Below are positions 42,321-50,500 of a stretch of DNA of 64,000 nucleotides, in pieces. Position 1 is the stretch's first letter; every line of letters starts with the position of its first letter. The stretch covers positions 1 to 64,000 of the forward strand of contig JAJCZL010000042.1 in NCBI GenBank assembly GCA_029262415.1, given 5' to 3'. Made by a program: the position numbers and the translations under genes. The notes under the pieces are model-generated. The model searched no databases, had not been told where the DNA came from, and saw only the letters and a list, made by a program, of their open reading frames with translations. This DNA is from Deltaproteobacteria bacterium (lineage in GTDB: Bacteria; Desulfobacterota; Binatia; UBA1149; JAJCZL01).

Positions 42321-43694
42321 ATGGCCGTTGGGAAGCAAGAACGCAAGCGTTCGAGTCCATCGCTCAGACGCCTAGCGAACGACGTTAGTGGTACGGTTGG
42401 GACGCGCCTGATCACGATGGTGTTCGGCTTGATTACGGGTGTCATCACGGCGCGTGTCCTCGGGCCGGAGAACCGCGGTATTTTCTCGCTGGTCTGTCTT
42501 TTCCCGGCAAGTCTGGTGACGCTTTCGAAGTTCGGCCAAGCGCAGGCGGCCATCTACCACATCAAACGCGAGAAGTTCGACCCGGCACAGGTCGCGGCCA
42601 ACGTGCTGCTGTTTGGTTTGGGTGTCGGAGCCGTGTTGATCGCAGTCGTGCTGGTGTTTCGCAACCAGTTGATCGGAACTATTCTAAATGGAGTACCCAT
42701 GTGGGCGCTGCTCGTCGTACTTCCACTGATCCCGATCCTGCTGCTGGAAAGCTATCTGTACGGCATTCTGCAGGCGACCGACCGTTTCAGGGTTTTCAAT
42801 ACTCGGGTGCTCGCCGAATCGATCCTGACCATGCTGTGCATGGCGATCGCGTTGCTGGTCTTAGAACTGGGACTGGCCGGAGCGCTCGGGGTTGCCGTCG
42901 GTGTGCGCTTCTTGATGGCACTGTGGATCGTTTACTCGGTCGGCAAAGAGACTCCGATCCAGTTTAGGTTTCACGGAGAGTTGTTCCCGCGGATGTTCCG
43001 TTACGGGCTCAAGTCTCACGTGCAGATCATCGCTTCACATTTTCACTTCAAGGCAGACACCTACATGGTCGCGTACTTTCTCGGACCTACGCAAGTCGCG
43101 TTTTATACGATCGCGGCACGCTTGGCCGAGCACATCATGTATCTTCCGCAGTCACTCGGGCTGGCACTATTCCCGCGTCTTGCGAGCGCGAGCGAAGCGC
43201 AGGTCCACGATATGACCGCGCGGGCCTGCCGCCAGACTCTGGCGTTGACGATCTCGGTCGCAATTGGGCTCGCGTTTCTCGGCCCCTACGCGATCTCGGC
43301 TTGGTATGGGAGTCGGTATGCGCCGGCTGCGGCGCCGTTGCCGTACGTCTGCATCGGCATCGTGATGATGTCGCTTTATGTGCTGCTGTCGCGTAACTTC
43401 ACCAGCCGAAATCACCAAAGCGTCAACATTACTGCGGCCTACATAGCACTGGGCGGAAACATCGCCTTGAACCTCTACCTGATCCCGCGCCGGGGGATCG
43501 AGGGCGCGGCGATGGCCACAGCAGCCTCCTACAGTGTATCGGCGCTACTCCTGTTCTTCTTCTTTCTCCGGCACTCGGGCCTCCCTTGGCACTCGGCGCT
43601 TATCCTGCGGCGTACTGATCTGGCGATGTGGCGGCGGCTAGCGCTGGACTTCTGGTCGGACATGCGGCCGGGGCGCGCGCCGGAACGCACCTGA
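42321..43694 (+). CDS. Wzx-type oligosaccharide flippase (MATE/MOP superfamily)
   Basis: 457 residues with about 12-14 membrane segments. The opening GTVGTRLITMVFGLITGVITARVLGPENRGIFSLV is typical of Wzx/PST-type flippases. Loops contain FHFKADTYMVAYFLGPTQVAFYTIAARLAE and LYLIPRRGIEGAAMATAASY. It moves the lipid-linked repeat unit to the periplasmic side for the Wzy-like polymerase. It is the last gene of the first EPS gene run; a 265-bp gap follows. Confidence 0.9.
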   Translation: MAVGKQERKRSSPSLRRLANDVSGTVGTRLITMVFGLITGVITARVLGPENRGIFSLVCLFPASLVTLSKFGQAQAAIYHIKREKFDPAQVAANVLLFGLGVGAVLIAVVLVFRNQLIGTILNGVPMWALLVVLPLIPILLLESYLYGILQATDRFRVFNTRVLAESILTMLCMAIALLVLELGLAGALGVAVGVRFLMALWIVYSVGKETPIQFRFHGELFPRMFRYGLKSHVQIIASHFHFKADTYMVAYFLGPTQVAFYTIAARLAEHIMYLPQSLGLALFPRLASASEAQVHDMTARACRQTLALTISVAIGLAFLGPYAISAWYGSRYAPAAAPLPYVCIGIVMMSLYVLLSRNFTSRNHQSVNITAAYIALGGNIALNLYLIPRRGIEGAAMATAASYSVSALLLFFFFLRHSGLPWHSALILRRTDLAMWRRLALDFWSDMRPGRAPERT

Positions 43695-43959
43695 AGCGGC
43701 GTATGCGCTCTGTGCTCTAAGTTACCGAAAAACGGGAGGGCATGAGGCAATGAAATAAGCCTCGCTCATTGCCGCGTTGCTACTCCAGGTTTCGCAACCG
43801 TCTCGCCCTGAGCCCTTGCGGACGGCATCAGCAAGGGCGACTCGGTCGACATCTCTTCGGGCGTCGCTGGTTGGCTCCTTGGAACCGACCGCTTTCTTCG
43901 GCGCTGAACCATGAGTGCCGGGGTAGCCTCCGGGTTGCGCGAAGGTCACAATTACTCAG
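43695..43959. promoter_or_regulatory. Intergenic region with two dyads, start of second EPS run
   Basis: 265 bp. GGCAATGA (43746) pairs with TCATTGCC (43766) in a hairpin overlapping GAGGC/GCCTC. Further on, GCCCTTGC (43812-43819) pairs with GCAAGGGC (43831-43838). The first could end the upstream transcript; the second could be an operator or leader structure. No consensus sigma-54 site was found here. Confidence 0.45.
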
Positions 43960-45135
43960 ATGCCACGGTCAATGGATCCAGTTACCGAGACGCAGCATTC
44001 AATAGAGCCTCGTGGGGTCGTCTACGTCGTAGCGTCGATGATCACCGGCGGAACGCAGACACACCTTCTCCAGGTCCTTCGTTTTCTCGACCGAACCGAG
44101 TACCGCCCGGTTTTGTTCTGTTTGCGCGATGACGGGAATCTCCTCGACGAAGCGCGCGCTTTGGGTGTTGAGGTGTACACCTTCGGCATGAGCGGCAGTT
44201 TGAGGAGCCCGCGCGACTTAGCCGGTTTCTGGCGTATGGTCCGGGTGTTACGTAAGATCCAGCCGGCGCTCGTACACGGCTACTTGCTGCGCGGCAACTT
44301 TTACGGCGCGGTCGCTGCTCGGCTGGTCGGCATCCGCGCTGTGGTGACCAGCAAGCGGGGCTTACACGTTCCTGCAGGTGCGGCTGAAAAGTTCTCGGTT
44401 GCGGTGTCCAACCGGCTGTCTTCGGTGATTACCGGAAATTCGCCCGCAGTGATCGAGTTCACACGCGAGGTGGAGCGGACGCAGCGACATCCGATGGAGA
44501 TGATACCGAGCGGCATAGATGTCGATCGGTTTGAACCTCGGCGTACGCGCTCGATCCGTGCCGAGCTCGGTATCGAGGGTCGGCCTGTTTTGGGGACCGC
44601 CATAACGCTGCGGCCGCGCAAGGGCTACGCGATGTTATTCCGCACCTACGCAGAGTTGCGCAAGGAATTTCCGGATCTGGCGCTGGTCGTCGCCGGTGTC
44701 GAGGAACACAACGACGAAACTCGCCGTTTGGCCGAGGAGCTCAAGATCACAGACGGTCTTTACCTAATCGGCAAGCGTTCGGACATGCCTGACGTTATGG
44801 CGAGCCTCGATGTTTTCGTCCTACCCTCAGAGAGCGAGGGAATGTCCAATGCGATCCTCGAAGCGTTGGCTCTGCAGGTGCCGGTTGTAGCGACTGACAC
44901 CGGTGGCAACCGTCTGGTCATCGGAGATGGGATCGCGGGTTACATTGTTGATTATAAAGACCATGCGGCCATGGCCGAGCGTATCGGAAGTATCCTGCGT
45001 GACCCGTCTCTGCGTGCGCAGATGGGGCGGATCGGTCGGCACCGCGTCGTCGAATCATACTCGGCTGCCGCGATGGTGCGCAGCATCGCGGCCCTGTACG
45101 ATAGGATTCTCGCCGCATCAGGAATGAGAACGTGA
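43960..45135 (+). CDS. Glycosyltransferase family 4
   Basis: 391 residues from ATG 43960 (43972 also possible). YVVASMITGGTQTHLLQVLRFLDRTEYRPV opens the N-domain, and LVHGYLLRGNFYGAVAARLVGI follows. The donor domain has ITLRPRKGYAMLF and PSESEGMSNAILEALALQVPVVATDTGGNRLVI, with the E-x7-E-type Glu pair. Retaining GT-B enzyme adding one sugar. Its stop overlaps the next GTG (GTGA), pairing it with the pseudo-sulfatase gene. Confidence 0.88.
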   Translation: MPRSMDPVTETQHSIEPRGVVYVVASMITGGTQTHLLQVLRFLDRTEYRPVLFCLRDDGNLLDEARALGVEVYTFGMSGSLRSPRDLAGFWRMVRVLRKIQPALVHGYLLRGNFYGAVAARLVGIRAVVTSKRGLHVPAGAAEKFSVAVSNRLSSVITGNSPAVIEFTREVERTQRHPMEMIPSGIDVDRFEPRRTRSIRAELGIEGRPVLGTAITLRPRKGYAMLFRTYAELRKEFPDLALVVAGVEEHNDETRRLAEELKITDGLYLIGKRSDMPDVMASLDVFVLPSESEGMSNAILEALALQVPVVATDTGGNRLVIGDGIAGYIVDYKDHAAMAERIGSILRDPSLRAQMGRIGRHRVVESYSAAAMVRSIAALYDRILAASGMRT

Positions 45136-46502
45136 GCCGTCCCGACGTCGTCGTCGTCGTGCTCAGCTCTGCGCGCGCCGATCATCTTTCATGCTACGGC
45201 TACGGCCGCGACACCACTCCGTTCCTCGACACCATTGTGGCCGAGGGGACGCTTTTCCAGAACACCTTTTCGCCTGCGCCGTGGGCGCTACCGGCAAACG
45301 CCTCGATCTTGACCGGCCTTTACCCGTCGGTTCATGGCGCTACCGACGAGAACCCGAGTCTGGCCGAGGAGCACGGCACGCTGTTTGAGCTGTTTTCGCA
45401 GCGTGGGTATGCGACCGCGGCGTTCTCCTCCAACCATTGGCTGAGCCCGGCAACGGGGTTCGGCCGCTCGGTGGACGCGTTCTTCACCGCCGGCTCCGAT
45501 TCCGCCACCGCGTTACCGGTGTTGGCGGTGCGAAAGGCGTTCGACGTTCTGCGTGGGCGCCGCGACTCAGGGGCGCTGCGTACCAACCGGGCGATGGCCC
45601 GATGGATTAGCGGTCTCGACCGTAGCACGCCGATGTTCGCCTACATCCATCTGAGCGAGACCCAGTTGCGCTACCGACCACCGGACGGTTTCCGTCAGCT
45701 TTTCTTGGAAATCTCCGATACGCCGGCCCGTGTTGCAGCGGTCAATCAGGACCCGATCGCGTACTTGGCCGGAGGCGTCGCTATGGGCGAAGAGGAGTTT
45801 CGCATCCTTGGCGCACTTTACGATGCTGCGCTTCGCTACGCGGATAGTCGCATCGAAATGCTGGTTGAAGAACTCACACGCTTTGGTCGCTGGCGCAATA
45901 CCGTTTTCGTCGTAATGGGTGATCACGGTGAGAACCTCGGAGACCATGGGTTGATGAGTCACAAGTTCAGCTTGCACGAGACCGTACTGCGCGTACCTCT
46001 GGTGTTGCGCGGCCCCGGTGTCCCGCACGGGGGGCGTTCCGACGGCCTTGCGCAGACCGTCGACGTGTTTCCTACGCTCGCCGGCCTCGCCGGGATTGAA
46101 CCCGAGCTGTTCGCGCCTGTCGACGGCAGGGCACTGATCGATGACACACGGTTACGTAGTGGACGCGATTTCGTATTCGCCGAACGGCGGCGCCCCAACT
46201 TGAGCGCGATCGTCGGAAAGTATCCGGATTTTGACACCGGTGTAGTCGATGTCCGACGACGATCGGTCAGCGACGGTAGGCTGAAGCTGATCTGGCGCGA
46301 AGACGGTGCCCATGAGCTTTTCGATCTTGTAGCCGATCCCGCCGAGGCCGTTAACCTAGCGAGCGAGATGCCCGAATCGGTGGCGCGTCTCGAAAACGTG
46401 CTCGAAGATTGGGCTGTTTCGCTCGGAGAAGGGGCGGCGGAGGAGCTCGAACCCGAAGGAATTGATATCGAGCACCTCGCCGGGTTGGGATACATCGACT
46501 GA
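45132..46502 (+). CDS. Sulfatase-fold protein with lost active-site residues (likely pseudoenzyme)
   Basis: 456 residues from GTG 45132; no membrane segment or signal, so probably cytoplasmic. It has the sulfatase order: VVVVVLSSARADHLSCYGYGRDTT, PAPWALPANASILTG, VVMGDHGENLGDHGLMSHK, LLIWRED-like tail. Compared with its relatives in the window, the metal-binding Asp of xDSLR is Ser (LSSAR). The nucleophile position of CxPxR is Ala (ALPAN). The second metal site (GDHGEN) is kept. Both core residues being lost suggests binding without catalysis, perhaps of a substrate handled by the neighbouring active homologues (inference). Confidence 0.75.
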   Translation: MSRPDVVVVVLSSARADHLSCYGYGRDTTPFLDTIVAEGTLFQNTFSPAPWALPANASILTGLYPSVHGATDENPSLAEEHGTLFELFSQRGYATAAFSSNHWLSPATGFGRSVDAFFTAGSDSATALPVLAVRKAFDVLRGRRDSGALRTNRAMARWISGLDRSTPMFAYIHLSETQLRYRPPDGFRQLFLEISDTPARVAAVNQDPIAYLAGGVAMGEEEFRILGALYDAALRYADSRIEMLVEELTRFGRWRNTVFVVMGDHGENLGDHGLMSHKFSLHETVLRVPLVLRGPGVPHGGRSDGLAQTVDVFPTLAGLAGIEPELFAPVDGRALIDDTRLRSGRDFVFAERRRPNLSAIVGKYPDFDTGVVDVRRRSVSDGRLKLIWREDGAHELFDLVADPAEAVNLASEMPESVARLENVLEDWAVSLGEGAAEELEPEGIDIEHLAGLGYID

Positions 46503-46607
46503 AGTGTGTACAGTACATGGTTTGTTGGGGGTCTGAATGCGCCCCCGCAAGCAGTTAGATCGGTTGATGAGTCACCACAGAGTAACGCGCAAATGGGGTT
46601 GGAGAGG

Positions 46608-48641
46608 ATGATGGTTTCTGCGATCGGCGGTTCCCTAACAGCAGTGTTGCACAGTGCAGGTCGTAGGTTGCTACTGGTCGCGATCATGGTTTCGATTGCG
46701 GCGCCTCTCGGATGCAGTGGGCCCGCACGCAACCAGGGTGACAAGCCAGCCCAGAGGGTGGTTGTGCTTGGCTTCGACGGTGTCGATCCTGACTTCATTG
46801 AACGCTGGGTCGATGAGTTGCCGCATATCAAGAAGCTTATGGCGGATGGGTCGTTCCGTAGGCTCGCGACTACGACCCCGCCGGCCTCCTGTACTGCGTG
46901 GGCGTCGTTCGCGACCGGGATGAATGCCGGCGGGCACGGGATCTTTGATTTCATCTTCCGCGATCCGAAAACGTATCTCCCTGACCGTACCGGCGCGGTC
47001 AGCGAAAAAGCCGAGTACCTTTTTGGGCTGTTTCCGACCAAGCCGGAGACGTTTTCTTCGACGATGACCGGCGACCCGTTTTGGAAGGTGATCGACGCTG
47101 GCGGAATGCGCTCCCTGGTTCTGCGCGTGCCCTGCATCTACCCGCTGGCTGAACTCGAGCATGGTCGGTTACAAGCTGGTCTCGGCGCCCCGGACGTACG
47201 CGGCACCGAAGGCACGTTCCATTTTTTCACCACAGGATTGAGTCCGCGCGAAGCCAACGAGCCCTCTTTGGGCGGCAAGGTGGTCTCGCTCAAGCGCAGC
47301 GATGTGATCGAGACGCTGATCGAAGGCCCGGTCAACCCGTTGGCTGAGAAGCACGAACGCTTGACCGTACCGTTGCAGATCCGAAAAAAAGGCAGTGATA
47401 CGCTTGGACTGACTGTCGATGGTGTCGAGACCGCCGCGAAAGTCGGCCAATGGAGTGACTGGGTCGGCATGGAATTCCCCGTCACTGCGTTCTCCAGCAT
47501 CGCGGGTATCGGTAGGTTCCGTGTGATTTCGGTCGAGCCCGAAATTCATCTGTACCTGTCTCCGGTCTCACATGACCCGGCCGATCCGGCGATCGCCGTG
47601 ACCGAGCCGAAGGAGTATGCCCGCGAACTCCACGCCGCTGTTGGTGACTACAAGACCGTCGGCTGGAACCATGAGACCTGGGGCTTGAACGAGGAACGCA
47701 TCGACGAAGACGCCTTCATGGAAGACATCTTCGAGACAATGCGCAAGACCGAAGAGATCACGTTCCGCGAGTTGGATTCCAAGCCCGCCGAACTCTTCGT
47801 TTCGGTGTTTACGGAGACCGACCGTACCTCGCACATGATGTACCGCTTGATCGACCCCGATCACCCGCGTTACGACGCTGAACTTGCGGCCAAGCACGGC
47901 GACGCGATCCTCAGAACCTACCGTCGCATGGACGAGATCATCGGCAAAACCATGGGGCGTCTTGGCAAAGACGATACGTTGCTGATCCTGAGTGACCACG
48001 GTTTCCACAGCTGGCGCCGAGGTTTCAACGTCAATACGTGGCTGATTTCACAGGGGTATATGACGCTTAAGCGCGGCGCGAAGCACACCGACAAGAAATT
48101 CTTGCTCGACGTCGATTGGTCTAAGACCCAGGCCTACGCGCTGGGCGTAGGGGCGATCTATTTGAATGTCCGCGGCCGTGAAGGAAAGGGCATCGTCTCT
48201 CCGGGGGCTGCTGCGCAGACGCTTGCCGAGGAGATCGCGGAAAAGCTCAAGAAGGTCGTAGATCCGAAAACCGGGAAGCCTGTCGTCGAGACGGTCTATC
48301 TGGCTTCTGAGACCTGGTCCGGGGAGCGCATGGCCGAGGCGCAAGACCTGCAGGTCGGTCTTGCGGCCGGTTACAGGGTTTCTTCGGCGACGCCGCTTGG
48401 AGGAGCGCCGGAGGGCCTGTTCGAGGACAACCAGAAGAAGTGGAGCGGTGACCACGCGACAAGTAATACGGCCGACACCGAGGGCGTTTTCCTCAGCAAT
48501 AAGAAGGTTGCCGATCGCGAAGTATCAATTTTCGACTTGCCGCCGACGATCCTCCGGCTGCTCGGTCTTGACGTGCCTGAACACTACATAGGCAAGGCGT
48601 TGCAGATCGAGGGGTTGGCATCGGCAGCAAAAGGGTCTTGA
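46608..48641 (+). CDS. Lipoprotein alkaline-phosphatase-superfamily (type I phosphodiesterase-like)
   Basis: 677 residues from ATG 46608 (ATG 46593 or 46611 possible), preceded by GGAGAGG. The signal sequence ends APLGC, so it is a lipoprotein. VVVLGFDGVDPDFIERWVDELPHIKKLMADG supplies the first metal Asp, TTTPPASCTAWASFATGMN the nucleophile region, DRTSHMMYRLID and LLILSDHGFHSWRRGFNVNTWL the second metal site. This is the PF01663 nucleotide-pyrophosphatase/phosphodiesterase family, exported to the periplasm. It lies about 105 bp after the pseudo-sulfatase gene and 2 bp before the membrane sulfatase gene. Probably acts on phosphate-linked groups of the polysaccharide or lipid. Confidence 0.83.
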   Translation: MMVSAIGGSLTAVLHSAGRRLLLVAIMVSIAAPLGCSGPARNQGDKPAQRVVVLGFDGVDPDFIERWVDELPHIKKLMADGSFRRLATTTPPASCTAWASFATGMNAGGHGIFDFIFRDPKTYLPDRTGAVSEKAEYLFGLFPTKPETFSSTMTGDPFWKVIDAGGMRSLVLRVPCIYPLAELEHGRLQAGLGAPDVRGTEGTFHFFTTGLSPREANEPSLGGKVVSLKRSDVIETLIEGPVNPLAEKHERLTVPLQIRKKGSDTLGLTVDGVETAAKVGQWSDWVGMEFPVTAFSSIAGIGRFRVISVEPEIHLYLSPVSHDPADPAIAVTEPKEYARELHAAVGDYKTVGWNHETWGLNEERIDEDAFMEDIFETMRKTEEITFRELDSKPAELFVSVFTETDRTSHMMYRLIDPDHPRYDAELAAKHGDAILRTYRRMDEIIGKTMGRLGKDDTLLILSDHGFHSWRRGFNVNTWLISQGYMTLKRGAKHTDKKFLLDVDWSKTQAYALGVGAIYLNVRGREGKGIVSPGAAAQTLAEEIAEKLKKVVDPKTGKPVVETVYLASETWSGERMAEAQDLQVGLAAGYRVSSATPLGGAPEGLFEDNQKKWSGDHATSNTADTEGVFLSNKKVADREVSIFDLPPTILRLLGLDVPEHYIGKALQIEGLASAAKGS

Positions 48642-48643
48642 GC

Positions 48644-50500
48644 ATGGAACTAATTCGGAGAATCGTTGCGGGTGCGTTCGGAGGTGCTACCGGCGGAGCC
48701 CTGGTCGGGCTGGCTGAGGCGGGTGTGATCGCGTCCGCAGGAGGCGAAGAGTACTGGGCTTTCGTCTTCGGCTCGGTTGCCTATGGATTGATCGGCGCTG
48801 CGGCCGGTGCGGGGTGGGGATTCGTCTCGACAATTTTTCCCTTTGATAAAACAAGCGGCATGACGATGGGCACTGCTGCAGGTTTTGTCGGTGCCGGTCT
48901 GGGCTTCGTCGTCGCTCGCTTTCGTGTGATTCGTGATGTCTTTGCCGAATCGCTGATACTGGCGACACCAACGGGCTTGGTCGTGCACCTCGGGTTGTTG
49001 GCTGTTGCGGCGATATTGTTCTTGGTGTTGCGGCGGGCGCTGGGAGGAGCCGCCGAACGGCGCGGGGCCGCTTCGACGGGGATGCGCTGGTTTGGTGGTC
49101 TGGTGGCACTGGGAGTGTTGCTCGGAACCTTGCTTACCTTCGCGGTTGGTGGTGCCCCTGCTGTTGTACCGACCGCTGCGACCGCAAGCGGCCCGAACGT
49201 GGTCCTGGTGATCGTGGATACGCTGCGCGCCGACCGCCTCGGCGCCTATGGGGGCACACGGGTCGCCACGCCGAACATCGATGCGTTGGCGAAAGACAGC
49301 GTGGTTTTCGACAACGCCTTTGCCAATTCATCGTGGACGCGTCCTGCGATTGCGACGATCCTCACCGGACTCTACCCCGCGTCGCACAAGGTGATGCACA
49401 AGACCGATCTGTTGCCCGACGCCGTCTCGACGATCGCCGAGGTGATGGGCGAAGGCGGCTATAGAACCGCCGGGTTCGTGACGAACATCAACGTTGCGCC
49501 GTCTTTTAACTTTCAGCAGGGCTTTGACAGCTTCTCCTACTTGAGTCCGGCATTCTTTTTCGGTGCCACCGATTCGGGGGCCAAGCTCTCGCTTTATAGC
49601 GGTATGCGGCTGGTGCGCGAGCGCTTTCTGTCGAACAAGAAGTACGTGCAGAATTACTACCAAGACGCAGAAACCGTCAACGGCCTGGTTCTTCCATGGG
49701 TTGACGACAGTGCGCGCGATCCGTTCTTTGCCCTTGTGCACTATATGGATCCGCACGATCCATATTTCGACATCCCTTACGATGGTAGGGCGGTTGCGCG
49801 AGTGGATACCCCGAACCCCGCGCCGGAGCGTGCCGAGGAACTCGCCAAGCTCTATGACTCCAACGTCGCTTACCTGGATCGATTCGTCGGCGATCTGGTC
49901 GGCGTACTGAAGTCCTCGGGTGTTTACGAGGACACGGTGATCGCATTTGTTTCGGACCACGGTGAAGAGTTCTACGAGCACAAAGGTTGGTGGCACGGCA
50001 CTACACTGTACGATGAGCAGATTCACGTACCGCTCTTTTTCAAGCTCGAGAAGTCGCAGCATGCGGGGACGCGCGTCCCCGACCTCGCGGCACAGGTCGA
50101 CATTGCCCCCACGCTTGCGGCAACGGCGGGACTCGGCGTGCCGACGGGGATGCAAGGCCGCGACCTGTTCGGCAATACCAAGGTGCCGGAGATGATCTAT
50201 GCCGAGGAGGACCACGAGGGCAACGACCTCGAATCGGTGCGTTCGCTCGCATGGAAACTGGTGCTTGCAAACCCCGGGAACCCGCGGCGGCTGGAGGCCA
50301 TCGAACTCTATGATCTGAATGAGGATCCCGGCGAGACTTACAACCTTGCGGCGTTCAAGAAGGATCGTGTCGCCAAGATGACGGAAAGCCTCGCGGCCCT
50401 TCGTTTGCTCGCGGGATCGAACGCGGTGAGCGGCAGTTCCGGCGAGATCGATCCGGCGGTTGCGGAAAAGCTCAAGTCTCTGGGCTATTCCGGCGATTAG
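48644..50500 (+). CDS. Membrane sulfatase-like protein (alkaline phosphatase superfamily)
   Basis: 618 residues from ATG 48644 (TTG 48638 would overlap the previous stop). The N-terminal ~170 residues form about four small-residue-rich membrane segments. The C-terminal ectodomain has VVLVIVDTLRADRLGAYGG, NSSWTRPAIATILTGLYPASH, HYMDPHDPYFD and FVSDHGEEFYEHKGWWHG. Thr stands where true sulfatases have the modified Cys/Ser, and the Arg of CxPxR is Ile, so hydrolysis of sulfate esters is doubtful. The LKSLGYSGD tail matches its paralogues near 6-10 kb. Next to two phosphodiesterase-like genes, it probably serves the same envelope-modifying step. Confidence 0.85.
   Translation: MELIRRIVAGAFGGATGGALVGLAEAGVIASAGGEEYWAFVFGSVAYGLIGAAAGAGWGFVSTIFPFDKTSGMTMGTAAGFVGAGLGFVVARFRVIRDVFAESLILATPTGLVVHLGLLAVAAILFLVLRRALGGAAERRGAASTGMRWFGGLVALGVLLGTLLTFAVGGAPAVVPTAATASGPNVVLVIVDTLRADRLGAYGGTRVATPNIDALAKDSVVFDNAFANSSWTRPAIATILTGLYPASHKVMHKTDLLPDAVSTIAEVMGEGGYRTAGFVTNINVAPSFNFQQGFDSFSYLSPAFFFGATDSGAKLSLYSGMRLVRERFLSNKKYVQNYYQDAETVNGLVLPWVDDSARDPFFALVHYMDPHDPYFDIPYDGRAVARVDTPNPAPERAEELAKLYDSNVAYLDRFVGDLVGVLKSSGVYEDTVIAFVSDHGEEFYEHKGWWHGTTLYDEQIHVPLFFKLEKSQHAGTRVPDLAAQVDIAPTLAATAGLGVPTGMQGRDLFGNTKVPEMIYAEEDHEGNDLESVRSLAWKLVLANPGNPRRLEAIELYDLNEDPGETYNLAAFKKDRVAKMTESLAALRLLAGSNAVSGSSGEIDPAVAEKLKSLGYSGD

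Noticed and set aside
45959-47137. 392-residue open frame on the minus strand
   Set aside because: Antisense to the sulfatase-fold and phosphodiesterase genes, Ser/Arg/Pro-rich, no domain. It is a high-GC shadow frame.
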